From: Halomarina salina
GTDB taxonomy: Archaea > Halobacteriota > Halobacteria > Halobacteriales > Haloarculaceae
Direction of reading: 5' to 3'
DNA: 64,000 nucleotides
Assembly (NCBI RefSeq): GCF_023074835.1
Contig: NZ_JALLGW010000001.1
Location: 2,294,001-2,358,000, forward strand
In this document: positions 26,035 through 34,442 of the stretch, piece by piece
Position numbering within the stretch: position 1 is the first letter of the stretch
Layout: the number at the start of each line of letters is the position of its first letter
The notes under the pieces: generated by a model
Told to the model about the DNA's origin: nothing
Seen by the model: only the letters and a program-made list of their open reading frames with translations
The model's database searches: none
Made by a program: the position numbers and the translations under genes

Positions 26035-28251
26035 ATGGGTAGCTGTATCATCTGCGGTACGTCGACCGACGGCCGTATCTGTTCGAGCCACGAGGAGGAC
26101 GTCGTTTTCGAGTTCAGAGGTAACAACCCGAACCAGTTGACCGCCGGCCGGTTCTACAAGGGAACCGTCGACGGGTACGCCGACTTCGGCGTGTTCGTCA
26201 ACATCGGCGACCACGTCACCGGCCTGCTCCACCGGAGCGAACTGGACCGCCGACTGGAGAGTCTCACCTGGGAGGTGGGCGACCCCGTCTACGTCCAGGT
26301 GAAGGGCGTCCGCGACAACGGGAACATCGACCTCGGCTGGTCCATCCGGCAGGCCGACCGCGAGTTCCGCGGTGCGCTCGTCGACGACCCGAGCAGCGAC
26401 GAGGGGACGTACCTCCTCGACGCGGAGGAGGAGGACGAGGAGGACACCACGCCGACCGTCACTACCTCCTCGCCCGACCCCGAGTCGTCTGGCGCCACGA
26501 GCGACTCCACCGACGCCTCGACGGACTCCACGAACGACGCCGAACCGAACGCCGACGAACCGAGCGACGCCGACACGAACGACGCCGAACCGGACCGTCG
26601 CGAGGGTGCGACGGCGGAGTCGTCCTCCGACGGCGGTGCGGTCGTCACGCAGGAGCCACCACAGGAGACGGCGGCGACGGCCGACGCCGAGTCCACTGCA
26701 ACCGACGACTCCGACACTACCGACGACGCCGACGACGCCGAAGCGGTACCCGACGCCGACGCGGACGTCGACCGCGCGAGCATCGACACGCTGAGCGACC
26801 GGGTCGGCGACGTCGTCCGTCTGGAAGGACGCATCGTCGGCGTGCGACAGACCTCCGGACCGACCGTGTTCGAACTCCGCGACGAGGCGGGAATCGTCGA
26901 CTGCGCGGCGTTCGTCGAGGCGGGCGTCCGCGCGTACCCCGACGTCGAGATGGGCGACCACGTCCGTCTCGACGGCGAGGTCCGCGAACGCCGGGGCGAA
27001 CTGCAGGTCGAGACCGAGGCGCTCGTCGTCCTCGACGAGGACGAGGCCGAGACGGTCAGCGGCCGCATGGACGACGCGCTGGACGAGCGCGCTCGACCGC
27101 CCGAGACCGACCCGCTCGCCGACGACGCAGCGGTCGAGGCGGTCCTCGACGACACGCGCGAGGCGGCCACCGCCATCCGGCGAGCCATCATCGAGTCCCG
27201 GCCCATCGTCGTCCGGCACGACGCGACGGTCGACGGCTACCTCGCCGGTGCGGCCATCGAACGCGCCGTCCTCCCGCTGGTCCGCGAGGAACACGCCTCC
27301 GGCGACGCGGTGTACCACTACTTCGACCGCCGCCCGCTGGAGACGGTGTACGACATGGACGACGCGACGAAGGACGTGGCGTCGATGCTGTCGAACCGCG
27401 ACCGCCACGACGAGAAGATCCCCCTGATGGTGTTCGCCGGCGTCGGCGCGACCCGAGACTCGCTCGACGCGTTCGGCCTGCTCGACGTCTACGGCGCCGA
27501 ACGCGTCGTCGTCGACGCGGGTTCGGTCGACGAGGGTGCCGAGGAGGCGACCGACGTCCTCGTCGCGCCGAAGGCGACGACCGAGGAGACGACCAGCGCG
27601 ACCGCACTCGCCACCGCCGTCGCACTCCACGTCGACGACGTCGTGCGCGAGGACCTGCGCCACCTTCCCGCCGCCTCGTTCTGGGAGGACGCCCCGAGCG
27701 AGTACGTCGACCTCGCGGCGGACGCGGGCTACCAGACGAGCGACGTCGAGCACCTCCAGGAAGCCATCGCGCTCGAAGCGTACTACCAGTCCTACGAGGA
27801 CAAGCGCGAACTGGTCGAGGACCTGCTGTTCGACGACAGCGGCTCGCTGGTCGACAGCGTCAGCGAGCAGTTCCGCGAGAAACTCGCGACCGAGGTGGAG
27901 ACGGCCGAAGCGAACCTCGACGAGCGTGCGGCGGGCGGCGTCGCGTTCGCCGTCCTCGACACGGACGCGTTCACCCACCGCTTCGACTTCCCGTCGACCG
28001 ACATCCTCCTCGACGAGGTCCACCGCCGCAACCGCGACGGCGCGTTCGTGACGCTCGGTATCGCCACGGACGAACTGCGCATCCGGTCGACGTTCGACCT
28101 CGACACCCGCGCGGTCGCGGAGCAGGCCCGAGACCACGTCGACAACGCTGGCGTCGAGGCCCGCGGCGGCCGCGACCGCATCGAGTTCGTCGCCGGCGAA
28201 CGTGACGCCGTCGTCGACGCGGTGGTCGACGCCATCGCCGACCTCGCCTGA
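26035..28251 (+). CDS. RecJ/DHH-like protein with zinc finger, S1 and OB domains, degenerate active site
   Basis: The 738-residue protein starts at ATG 26035. Its layout is an N-terminal zinc finger (CIICGTSTDGRICSSH), an S1 RNA-binding domain (residues of about 35-115, GRFYKGTVDGYADFGVFVNIG), an acidic Asp/Thr/Ser linker (about 130-245), an OB fold (VGDVVRLEGRIVGVRQTSGP), then a DHH-phosphoesterase-like region from about 385. The first DHH motif is degenerate (RHDATVDGYLAG), and where the DHH triplet should stand there is VVVDAGSVDEG. Haloarchaea carry several RecJ paralogues, some of which lack the catalytic motifs; this looks like one of those. A structural role in replication or repair is inferred. 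The linker is low-complexity. Confidence 0.8.
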   Translation: MGSCIICGTSTDGRICSSHEEDVVFEFRGNNPNQLTAGRFYKGTVDGYADFGVFVNIGDHVTGLLHRSELDRRLESLTWEVGDPVYVQVKGVRDNGNIDLGWSIRQADREFRGALVDDPSSDEGTYLLDAEEEDEEDTTPTVTTSSPDPESSGATSDSTDASTDSTNDAEPNADEPSDADTNDAEPDRREGATAESSSDGGAVVTQEPPQETAATADAESTATDDSDTTDDADDAEAVPDADADVDRASIDTLSDRVGDVVRLEGRIVGVRQTSGPTVFELRDEAGIVDCAAFVEAGVRAYPDVEMGDHVRLDGEVRERRGELQVETEALVVLDEDEAETVSGRMDDALDERARPPETDPLADDAAVEAVLDDTREAATAIRRAIIESRPIVVRHDATVDGYLAGAAIERAVLPLVREEHASGDAVYHYFDRRPLETVYDMDDATKDVASMLSNRDRHDEKIPLMVFAGVGATRDSLDAFGLLDVYGAERVVVDAGSVDEGAEEATDVLVAPKATTEETTSATALATAVALHVDDVVREDLRHLPAASFWEDAPSEYVDLAADAGYQTSDVEHLQEAIALEAYYQSYEDKRELVEDLLFDDSGSLVDSVSEQFREKLATEVETAEANLDERAAGGVAFAVLDTDAFTHRFDFPSTDILLDEVHRRNRDGAFVTLGIATDELRIRSTFDLDTRAVAEQARDHVDNAGVEARGGRDRIEFVAGERDAVVDAVVDAIADLA

Positions 28252-28291
28252 ACGGACCGTCCAGCCAGGCAGCGCTCAGTCGGCCTCGACA

Positions 28292-28340
28292 CCGGTTATC
28301 GCGCCGATAACCGGGTCGAACCGCCGATTATATCGGTTCG
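28292..28340. repeat. Two adjacent inverted repeats (possible terminator hairpin and operator)
   Basis: The first is a perfect 9-base inverted repeat, CCGGTTATC (28292-28300) and GATAACCGG (28306-28314), with a 5-base spacer. The second is nested: CGAACCG (28317-28323) pairs with CGGTTCG (28334-28340), enclosing CCGAT-TAT-ATCGG (28324-28336). The second overlaps a TATTATA-like stretch that could be a promoter for the gene at 28403. GGTTATCG occurs again near 28358. Such clustering is more typical of regulator binding than of a terminator alone. Confidence 0.5.
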
Positions 28341-28402
28341 ATTCTCACCGACGCGGGTTATCGAGTCTGTAGCAATACCCACGGGAGTCTGACGACCAGT
28401 CG

Positions 28403-28780
28403 ATGACGCGGGGAAAGATCGGGTCTGCGATGGCCGACCACGACGTGGGGACCGAGGAACCGGCGACGAACGACGGCGCAGTCGGAACGAGCACCCCGGC
28501 GGCCGAACGGTCGGCGGCCGGTGCGTCCGACGCGGGGGCGAACCGACGCTGGACGCCCAGGGACCTGCTGTGGCTCCTCGACGGGGCGTGGACGGCGACG
28601 ACCGTGGTCAACCGTCTCGTCGCGACCCGCGAGGCGGCCGAGGTCATCGTCTTCGAGAACGAGGGCGGGGTGAGGGTCACGACCAGGGTCGACGGCGACG
28701 TCGTCGGCGTCCACGAGGCGTCGGCCCTCACCGACGCGCTCGACGGCGTCCGGGCGGACCTGCGCGAGGCGGGCGTCTGA
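28403..28780 (+). CDS. Haloarchaeal conserved small protein, unknown function
   Basis: The 125-residue frame begins at ATG 28403; an internal ATG at 28430 (MADHDVGTEEP) is equally possible. The first 50 residues are acidic and low-complexity. The last 75 residues look folded (WTPRDLLWLLDGAWTATTVV, then VIVFENEGGVRVTTRVDGDVVG). There is no motif I can assign. It lies between the RecJ-like gene and elp3 on the same strand. Confidence 0.65.
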   Translation: MTRGKIGSAMADHDVGTEEPATNDGAVGTSTPAAERSAAGASDAGANRRWTPRDLLWLLDGAWTATTVVNRLVATREAAEVIVFENEGGVRVTTRVDGDVVGVHEASALTDALDGVRADLREAGV

Positions 28781-28865
28781 GTCGGCGCGTCACGCGACGG
28801 AGCGACCGAGCCGACGGGCCGAAACCACAGCCTCTTGTCTCGCCACGCCCTCGCTCCGGCAACGA

Positions 28866-30518
28866 ATGAGCAGCGAGGCGACCGAGACCGACGCCTTCGA
28901 GCAGGCCTGCGAGGCGCTCGTCCAGCGCATCCTCGACGGCGAGGTGGAACGCGACGACGTCGAGAGCGAGAAGCTGGCGGTCTGTTCGGAGTTCTCCGCT
29001 CCGAAGGTGCCCAAGAACTCCGAGATTCTCGACCACGCCGGCCCGGACCTGCGCGAGGAACTCGAACCCGTCCTCCGGCGGAAGCCCGTCCGCACCGCCT
29101 CTGGGGTCTCGCCCATCGCGGTGATGACCTCGCCGCACATGTGTCCCCACGGGAAGTGTCTCTACTGTCCGGGGGGTCCGGCCAGCGAGTTCGACTCCTC
29201 GCAGAGCTACACCGGCCACGAACCCGCGGCTGCCCGCGGCGTCCAGAACGACTACGACCCGTACGGGCAGGTGACGCTCCGTCTCGAACAGCTCCGGGAG
29301 ATCGGCCACCCCGTCGACAAGGCCGAACTCATCGTGATGGGCGGGACGATGACCGCCCGCAGCCACGACTACCAGGAGTACTTCGTCAAGCGCTGCCTGG
29401 AGGCGATGAACGACTTCGACGTGGAGAAGGAGCCGGAACCGGCGCAGGACGAGAGCTTCGCGCAGGACCCCGCGGACTACGAGTTCCGCTACCTGGAGGA
29501 CGTCGTCGCCGAGAACGAGACGGCGGACGTGCGGAACATCGGGACCACCTTCGAGACGAAGCCCGACTGGTGTGACCCCGAGCAGATAGACCGGATGCTC
29601 GCGCTCGGCGGGACGAAGGTCGAGGTGGGCGTCCAGACGACCTACGAGCGCGTCAACCGCGACATGCACCGCGGCCACGGCATCCAGGCGAGCGTCGACG
29701 CCAACCGCCGCCTGCGCGACGCCGGGTTCAAGGTCGGCTTCCACATGATGCCCGGCCAGCCGGGGATGACCCCCGAGATGTGCCTGCAGGACTTCCGCGA
29801 ACTGTTCGAGAGCACCGACTGGCGGCCCGACTACCTCAAGATATACCCCACGCTCGTCGTCCGCGGCACCCGCACCTACGACATGTGGCGGCGCGACGAG
29901 TACGAGCCGCTCGGCAACGAGGAGGCAGCCGACCTCGTCGCCGAGATCAAGTCGATGATTCCGAAGTACACGCGCCTCCAGCGGGTCCAGCGGGACATCC
30001 CCGCGGACTTCATCGACGCGGGCGTCTGGAAGTCGAACCTCCGCCAGCTCGCCCGAAAGCGGATGGACGAGCACGGCTGGACCTGCGACTGCATCCGCTG
30101 TCGGGAGGTCGGGATGAACGACGAGTCTCCAGAGACAGTGGAACTCGACACGCTCACCTACGAGGTCTGTGGCGGCACGGAGCGGTTCGTCTCCTTCGAG
30201 GACCCCGACAACGACCTGCTGGTCGGGTTCTGTCGCCTGCGGTTCGCGAACGACCCGGTCCGCCGCGAACTGGAGAACGCCGCCATCGTCCGCGAACTCC
30301 ACGTCTACGGGAACGAGGTGGGTGTGGGCCACGGGTCCGAGGACGACGACTTCCAGCACAAGGGGTTCGGCAAGCGTCTGCTGGGTGAGGCCGAACGCCG
30401 CGCCCGCGACGCCGGGTTCGACAAACTCGCCGTCATCTCGGGCATCGGCGTCCGCCAGTACTACCGCGAGAAGCTGGGCTACTACCAGGACGGGCCGTAC
30501 GTCTCGACGTCGCTGTGA
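28866..30518 (+). CDS. elp3: Elp3 tRNA U34 carboxymethyl-transferase (radical SAM/GNAT)
   Basis: The 550-residue protein starts at ATG 28866. The radical SAM domain has the CX4CX2C cluster motif in HMCPHGKCLYCPGG (Cys93, Cys98, Cys101). The SAM-binding strands follow (ELIVMGGTMTARSHDYQEYFVK and KVEVGVQTTYERV). The C-terminal GNAT acetyltransferase domain (residues of about 410-550) has VVRELHVYGNEVGVGHG-like features and QHKGFGKRLLGEAER for acetyl-CoA. Archaeal Elp3 works alone to make cm5U34 on tRNA wobble uridines. Length and domain order match archaeal members. Confidence 0.96.
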   Translation: MSSEATETDAFEQACEALVQRILDGEVERDDVESEKLAVCSEFSAPKVPKNSEILDHAGPDLREELEPVLRRKPVRTASGVSPIAVMTSPHMCPHGKCLYCPGGPASEFDSSQSYTGHEPAAARGVQNDYDPYGQVTLRLEQLREIGHPVDKAELIVMGGTMTARSHDYQEYFVKRCLEAMNDFDVEKEPEPAQDESFAQDPADYEFRYLEDVVAENETADVRNIGTTFETKPDWCDPEQIDRMLALGGTKVEVGVQTTYERVNRDMHRGHGIQASVDANRRLRDAGFKVGFHMMPGQPGMTPEMCLQDFRELFESTDWRPDYLKIYPTLVVRGTRTYDMWRRDEYEPLGNEEAADLVAEIKSMIPKYTRLQRVQRDIPADFIDAGVWKSNLRQLARKRMDEHGWTCDCIRCREVGMNDESPETVELDTLTYEVCGGTERFVSFEDPDNDLLVGFCRLRFANDPVRRELENAAIVRELHVYGNEVGVGHGSEDDDFQHKGFGKRLLGEAERRARDAGFDKLAVISGIGVRQYYREKLGYYQDGPYVSTSL

Positions 30519-30550
30519 CCGAGTGACCGTCCACCTCGTGAGTCGAACGC

Positions 30551-30557
30551 TTTTGTA
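30551..30557 (+). promoter_or_regulatory. TATA-like box of the first SHOCT gene
   Basis: TTTTGTA lies 22-28 bases before ATG 30579 with no ribosome-binding site between, consistent with a leaderless transcript. Confidence 0.5.
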
Positions 30558-30578
30558 TTCGCGCTCGCTCCGACGGTT

Positions 30579-31106
30579 ATGAGCAGGTCCTCCGCGTTCG
30601 GCGTCGTCCTCGTCGTCGGGGCGCTGTTCGTCACCGCCGTGCTCGGGACGTACTTCCTCACCTGGCTGGCGTTCAGTACGCCGGTCGCCGTCGCCCTCTC
30701 GTTCGGTCTGGCGCTCGTCGTCGGTGCCAGCCTCGCACTCGGGGCACGGCTGACCGACGACACCGCCGAGAGGGACCGCGAGGCTCTCGACGCCAGTTCC
30801 GGTGGGACCGCCCCGGCCATCGACGACGCACTCGCGGAACTCCGGCGGCGCTACGCGTCGGGCGAACTCAGCGAGGCGCAGTTCGAGGGCCGCGTCGAGC
30901 GCCTGCTAGCGGACGACGACGGGACGACCGCCCCCGACGACGCTCGTGCCGTCCTCGAACTGCGGTACGCACGCGGGGAGTTGAGCGACGAGGAGTTCGA
31001 CCGCAAACTCGCGCGACTCGACGGGACCCGCACCGTCGAGCGTGCGGAGGGGACGGCCGCGTCAGCGGGTGACGGCGGTGGACGCGAGGCGGACAGAGGG
31101 TCGTGA
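30579..31106 (+). CDS. Membrane protein with two SHOCT domains
   Basis: The 175-residue protein starts at ATG 30579. There are two hydrophobic helices in the first 58 residues. Two SHOCT motifs follow: LAELRRRYASGELSEAQFE near residue 86 and VLELRYARGELSDEEFDRKL near 126. SHOCT is a short helical oligomerisation motif usually found at protein ends. The tail is Gly/Ala-rich. The gene overlaps the kinase-like gene by GTGA, so the two are translationally coupled. A second SHOCT gene lies at 32720. Confidence 0.82.
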   Translation: MSRSSAFGVVLVVGALFVTAVLGTYFLTWLAFSTPVAVALSFGLALVVGASLALGARLTDDTAERDREALDASSGGTAPAIDDALAELRRRYASGELSEAQFEGRVERLLADDDGTTAPDDARAVLELRYARGELSDEEFDRKLARLDGTRTVERAEGTAASAGDGGGREADRGS

Positions 31107-31885
31107 ACCGGCCGCTCGTCGGTACCGGCCGCACCGCCGACGTGTTCGCGCTGGACGACGAGCGAGTGCTGAAACTGTTCGTCGACGGCGTCGTCCCCGA
31201 CAAGGCGGAACGGGAGATGGAGAACACCCGCGTGGCGCACGGAGCAGGGGCACCCGCGCCGGCCGTCCACGAAACCCGGACCGTCGACGGACGCGTGGGT
31301 ATCGTCCTGGACCGTCTCGACGGGCCGACGCTGCTCGATTCGCTCGCGGAGCGGTCCTGGCGGGTGGCCCGGGTCGGGCGGCGGCTCGCCGAGGTGCAGG
31401 CCGGTGTCCACGACTGTGACGGTGCGGGCCTCCCCGGCCAGCGCGAGCGCCTCCGCCGCGACGTCGCCGGTGGGCCGCTCCCCGGAGACACACGCGACGA
31501 GGTGCTGTCAGTCCTCGACGACCTGCCGCGTGGACACGCCGCCTGCCACGGCGACTGCCACCCCGGGAACGTGCTCCAGACACCGCGTCCGGTCGTCGTC
31601 GACTGGCTGGACGCCACCTGCGGGCACCCGCTGGCCGACGTCGCCCGGACGACGCTCCTCCTGCGCGTCGCGGGCGTGCCGTCCGGCGTGCGGGGCGTCC
31701 CCCAGCGCTCGGTGCGACGGGCACTCCTCGCCAGCTACCGTCGACGGTACGCAGAGGTGACGGGACGGTCGCTCGACGACGAGCGGTGGCTGCTCGTCGC
31801 CGCGGCCGCCCGCCTCGCGGAGGACGTTCCGGGCGAGCGCTCCCGGCTGCTGTCGCTCGTGAGGGAACTGCTCGACGGCCGGTAG
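31103..31885 (+). CDS. Aminoglycoside-phosphotransferase-like kinase (APH family)
   Basis: The 260-residue protein starts at GTG 31103, overlapping the SHOCT gene stop. The kinase fold is recognisable: a short N-lobe (LVGTGRTADVFALDDERVLKLF), a catalytic loop HGDCHPGNVL (Asp and Asn) and the metal-binding VVVDWLDATCGHPLADVART. Relatives phosphorylate aminoglycosides, choline or small cellular metabolites. The substrate is unknown, and the neighbourhood gives no clue to a drug-resistance role. Confidence 0.82.
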   Translation: MNRPLVGTGRTADVFALDDERVLKLFVDGVVPDKAEREMENTRVAHGAGAPAPAVHETRTVDGRVGIVLDRLDGPTLLDSLAERSWRVARVGRRLAEVQAGVHDCDGAGLPGQRERLRRDVAGGPLPGDTRDEVLSVLDDLPRGHAACHGDCHPGNVLQTPRPVVVDWLDATCGHPLADVARTTLLLRVAGVPSGVRGVPQRSVRRALLASYRRRYAEVTGRSLDDERWLLVAAAARLAEDVPGERSRLLSLVRELLDGR

Positions 31886-31931
31886 TGTGCCGTGTCGACG
31901 CCGCTTTCCCTCCGCCGACGCTTCTCTCGGT

Positions 31932-32636
31932 ATGGAACGGGTCCGCGACGACACCCACCGGTTGCAACTCGGCTGGACCGAACCGTTCGTCGTCAACGCG
32001 TACGTGTTCGAGGGGGGCGACGGCGTGACGCTGGTGGACACGGGGATGCCGGCGAACCGGCATTCGCTGCGGTCGGAACTCGCCGCGGCCGGGTACCGGC
32101 CGGGGGACGTCGACCGGGTCCTGCTGACGCACTACGACCTCGACCACGTCGGGGGGCTGACGCCGCTCGCGCGCTGGCTGGGCGGTCCCGCGTTCGACGC
32201 CGCCGTCTACCTGGGTGCGACGGACGTGGCGCTGGTCCGGGGCCACCACGACCCGCCGTGGATTCACCACAAGGGGTCGTTCCACCGCTTCGCACGGGCG
32301 GTGTTCGACCTCGACGACGTACCGCTCCGGCGCGTCGACGACGGCGACCGCGTCGGCGGGTTCACGGCCTACCACACGCCGGGGCACAACCCCGGCCACA
32401 CGGCCTACGTCCACGACGACGGCGTGGCGTTCGTCGGCGACCTCATGTGGGAGACGGACGGCGAACTGACGCCGCCGTTCTGGGGCGACAGCTACTCGAT
32501 GCGCGAACTCCGGGACAGCGTCCGGGCGTTCAGCGACCGCGCTGGCGAGTTCGAGGCGGTCTGCCCCGGCCACGGCACGCCGTTCGTCCGCCGCGGCAGC
32601 GAGCGGGTGCGCGCGCTGGCGGCGCGGCTGCGGTGA
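31932..32636 (+). CDS. MBL-fold metallo-hydrolase
   Basis: The 234-residue protein starts at ATG 31932. It has the beta-lactamase-fold metal motif LLTHYDLDHVGG (HxxLDH type; the first His is present and the second replaced by Tyr-Asp), a HTPGHNPGH motif, GDLMWETDG and a terminal CPGHGTPF. Similar proteins are glyoxalase-II-type thioesterases or related hydrolases. It lies 47 bases after the kinase gene and may share its transcript. Confidence 0.83.
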   Translation: MERVRDDTHRLQLGWTEPFVVNAYVFEGGDGVTLVDTGMPANRHSLRSELAAAGYRPGDVDRVLLTHYDLDHVGGLTPLARWLGGPAFDAAVYLGATDVALVRGHHDPPWIHHKGSFHRFARAVFDLDDVPLRRVDDGDRVGGFTAYHTPGHNPGHTAYVHDDGVAFVGDLMWETDGELTPPFWGDSYSMRELRDSVRAFSDRAGEFEAVCPGHGTPFVRRGSERVRALAARLR

Positions 32637-32687
32637 TGCCCGGACAGCGCTCGTGAGGCGGGCGGACCCTCGCCCGTTTTCGTGAGC

Positions 32688-32694
32688 GTTTAAG
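32688..32694 (+). promoter_or_regulatory. TATA-like box of the second SHOCT gene
   Basis: GTTTAAG is centred about 29 bases before ATG 32720 with no ribosome-binding site, which fits leaderless initiation. Confidence 0.5.
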
Positions 32695-32719
32695 CCGCCC
32701 CACTTCGAACCTGTTCGCG

Positions 32720-33199
32720 ATGAGCGAGGACACGTCGCGGAGTCGCCTCCACGAGAACGCGACCGAGATCGCCTCCACCATCGTCACGGGTATCTGGCTC
32801 GCGGCGCTGTTGACCGGGCAGAGCTGGTGGCTCGGCGCGTTGATCCTCGGGTACGTCGTCGTCGTCCCCATCGTCGCCGTCCTGTTCGGCGACGACGAGG
32901 ACCGCGAGGAGTGGTGGGAGGACGACGCCTGGTGGGGGTCATCCGAGGACTGGTGGGGCGGATGGGGGACGTCGACGACCGACGAGACGTCGACCAGCGA
33001 CGAGCCCGCCGACCCGACCGCCGACGAGACGCCCCTGGAGACGCTCCGGCGACGTTACGCGGCCGGCGAACTCACCGACGCGCAGTTCGAACGGAAACTG
33101 GAACGCCTGCTGGAGACCGACACGCTGGAGAACGTCGAGGAGCGCGCGGCCCGGACGGAACGCGACCGACTCCGCGACCGCGAGGCCGAACGGGAGTAA
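32720..33199 (+). CDS. Membrane SHOCT-domain protein with Trp-rich acidic segment
   Basis: The 159-residue protein starts at ATG 32720. There are one or two hydrophobic helices around residues 14-55, then an unusual segment of Asp/Glu and Trp (EEWWEDDAWWGSSEDWWGGW, residues of about 60-80). A Thr/Asp linker and one SHOCT motif follow (LRRRYAAGELTDAQFERKLE near residue 112). A charged coiled tail is terminal. It looks like a paralogue of the protein at 30579. The Trp cluster could lie at the membrane surface or in a protein contact. Confidence 0.78.
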   Translation: MSEDTSRSRLHENATEIASTIVTGIWLAALLTGQSWWLGALILGYVVVVPIVAVLFGDDEDREEWWEDDAWWGSSEDWWGGWGTSTTDETSTSDEPADPTADETPLETLRRRYAAGELTDAQFERKLERLLETDTLENVEERAARTERDRLRDREAERE

Positions 33200-33297
33200 C
33201 GAGGGAGTGGCCGAGGTGGGACACCGGGCGGGCGCAAGCGACGACCAGATGACCGCTGTCCACGGCTTTTTGCACGGGACGCGCCTTCCCACGTGGT

Positions 33298-34326
33298 ATG
33301 AACGTCGCCATCGTCGGGGCCGGCGCGTCGGGCGCGGCCGTCGCCTACGCGCTCCGCGACGCGGACGCCGACGTGACCGTGTTCGAGAAGTCCCGCGGCG
33401 TCTGCGGCCGGGCCGCGACCCGTCGAAGGGAGGACTGTCAGTACGACCACGGCGCGAACTACGTGAAAGACGAGGACGAGCGCGTGAACCGCCTGCTCAC
33501 GGAGGAACTCGACAGCGAGGGACTCGTCGACGTCGAAGCGCCGGTCTGGACGTTCGACGCGAGCGGCGAGATAACCGAGGGCCGGGCCGACGACGAGCGC
33601 AAGTGGACCTACGAGGACGGCATCACGCAGGTGGCGAAACGGCTGCTCGCCCGCACCGACGCGACGGTCCACCGCGAGACGCGCGTCGAGGGCATCGCCC
33701 GAGAGGACGGACGCTGGTCGCTCGCGGACAGCGAGGACGCGGCCCTCGGCTCGTTCGACAGGCTCGTCCTGACGCCGCCCGCACCCCAGACCGCGGACCT
33801 GCTGGCGACGATGGCGTGGGACGACGAACGCAGAATCGACGTCCACGACGCCGTCGCGGCCGTCGACTACGCGTCGGTGTTCACCGCCGTCTGCCACTAC
33901 CCGTTCGAACTCGACCGACCGTGGTACGCGCTCGTGAACACGGACCGCGAGCACCCCGTCGGCTGGCTCTCCCGCGAGGAGCTGAAACCGGGCCACGTCC
34001 CGGACGGCGAGAGCCTGCTCGTCGTTCAGATGGGCCACGACTGGTCGGGCGAGCGCATCGACGACGACCCCGACCAGGTGCTCCGGGAGTCGGTCGGCCA
34101 CGCCACCGAACTGCTGGCCGACGACGCGTTCGCCGACCCGGACTGGACCGACCATCAGGGCTGGCGATACGCGCTCCCGGACGGGGGCGTGACGGGCGAC
34201 ACTCACCGCGACTGTGAGGATGCTGGGCTCTACTTCGCGGGCGACTGGGTCGTCGGGGAGTCGCGCGTCCACGCCGCCCTCGCGAACGGCCTGGAGGTCG
34301 GCGAGCGCGTCGCGTCGTCGGAGTGA
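33298..34326 (+). CDS. FAD-dependent amine-oxidase/renalase-like oxidoreductase
   Basis: The 342-residue flavoprotein starts at ATG 33298. It has the N-terminal FAD dinucleotide motif VAIVGAGASGAAVAYALRDA, a VTVFEKSRGVCGRAATRR (second FAD-contact region) and the C-terminal GLYFAGDWVVGESRVHAALANG that contacts the flavin. The layout resembles renalase and related bacterial FAD proteins. The substrate is unknown. A TTTTTG run about 29 bases upstream may be its promoter. A 6-base inverted repeat (34351-34367), preceded by a T-rich run (34333-34350), follows the stop and may mark the transcript end. Confidence 0.86.
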   Translation: MNVAIVGAGASGAAVAYALRDADADVTVFEKSRGVCGRAATRRREDCQYDHGANYVKDEDERVNRLLTEELDSEGLVDVEAPVWTFDASGEITEGRADDERKWTYEDGITQVAKRLLARTDATVHRETRVEGIAREDGRWSLADSEDAALGSFDRLVLTPPAPQTADLLATMAWDDERRIDVHDAVAAVDYASVFTAVCHYPFELDRPWYALVNTDREHPVGWLSREELKPGHVPDGESLLVVQMGHDWSGERIDDDPDQVLRESVGHATELLADDAFADPDWTDHQGWRYALPDGGVTGDTHRDCEDAGLYFAGDWVVGESRVHAALANGLEVGERVASSE

Positions 34327-34442
34327 ACGGACTCCTTCTTGTCTCTCTGTGCGACGAGTAGCGTCGCGACCCGCCCGCGTGCGAGGTTTTTTCTCTCCAC
34401 TCGCAGACTGGTAGACGACATCATGCAACAGGGAGGGTCTCC

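Noticed and set aside
28331-28345. GGTTCGATTC resembling a tRNA T-loop
   Set aside because: No matching acceptor, D-arm or anticodon stem is found around it. It is part of the inverted repeat described there.
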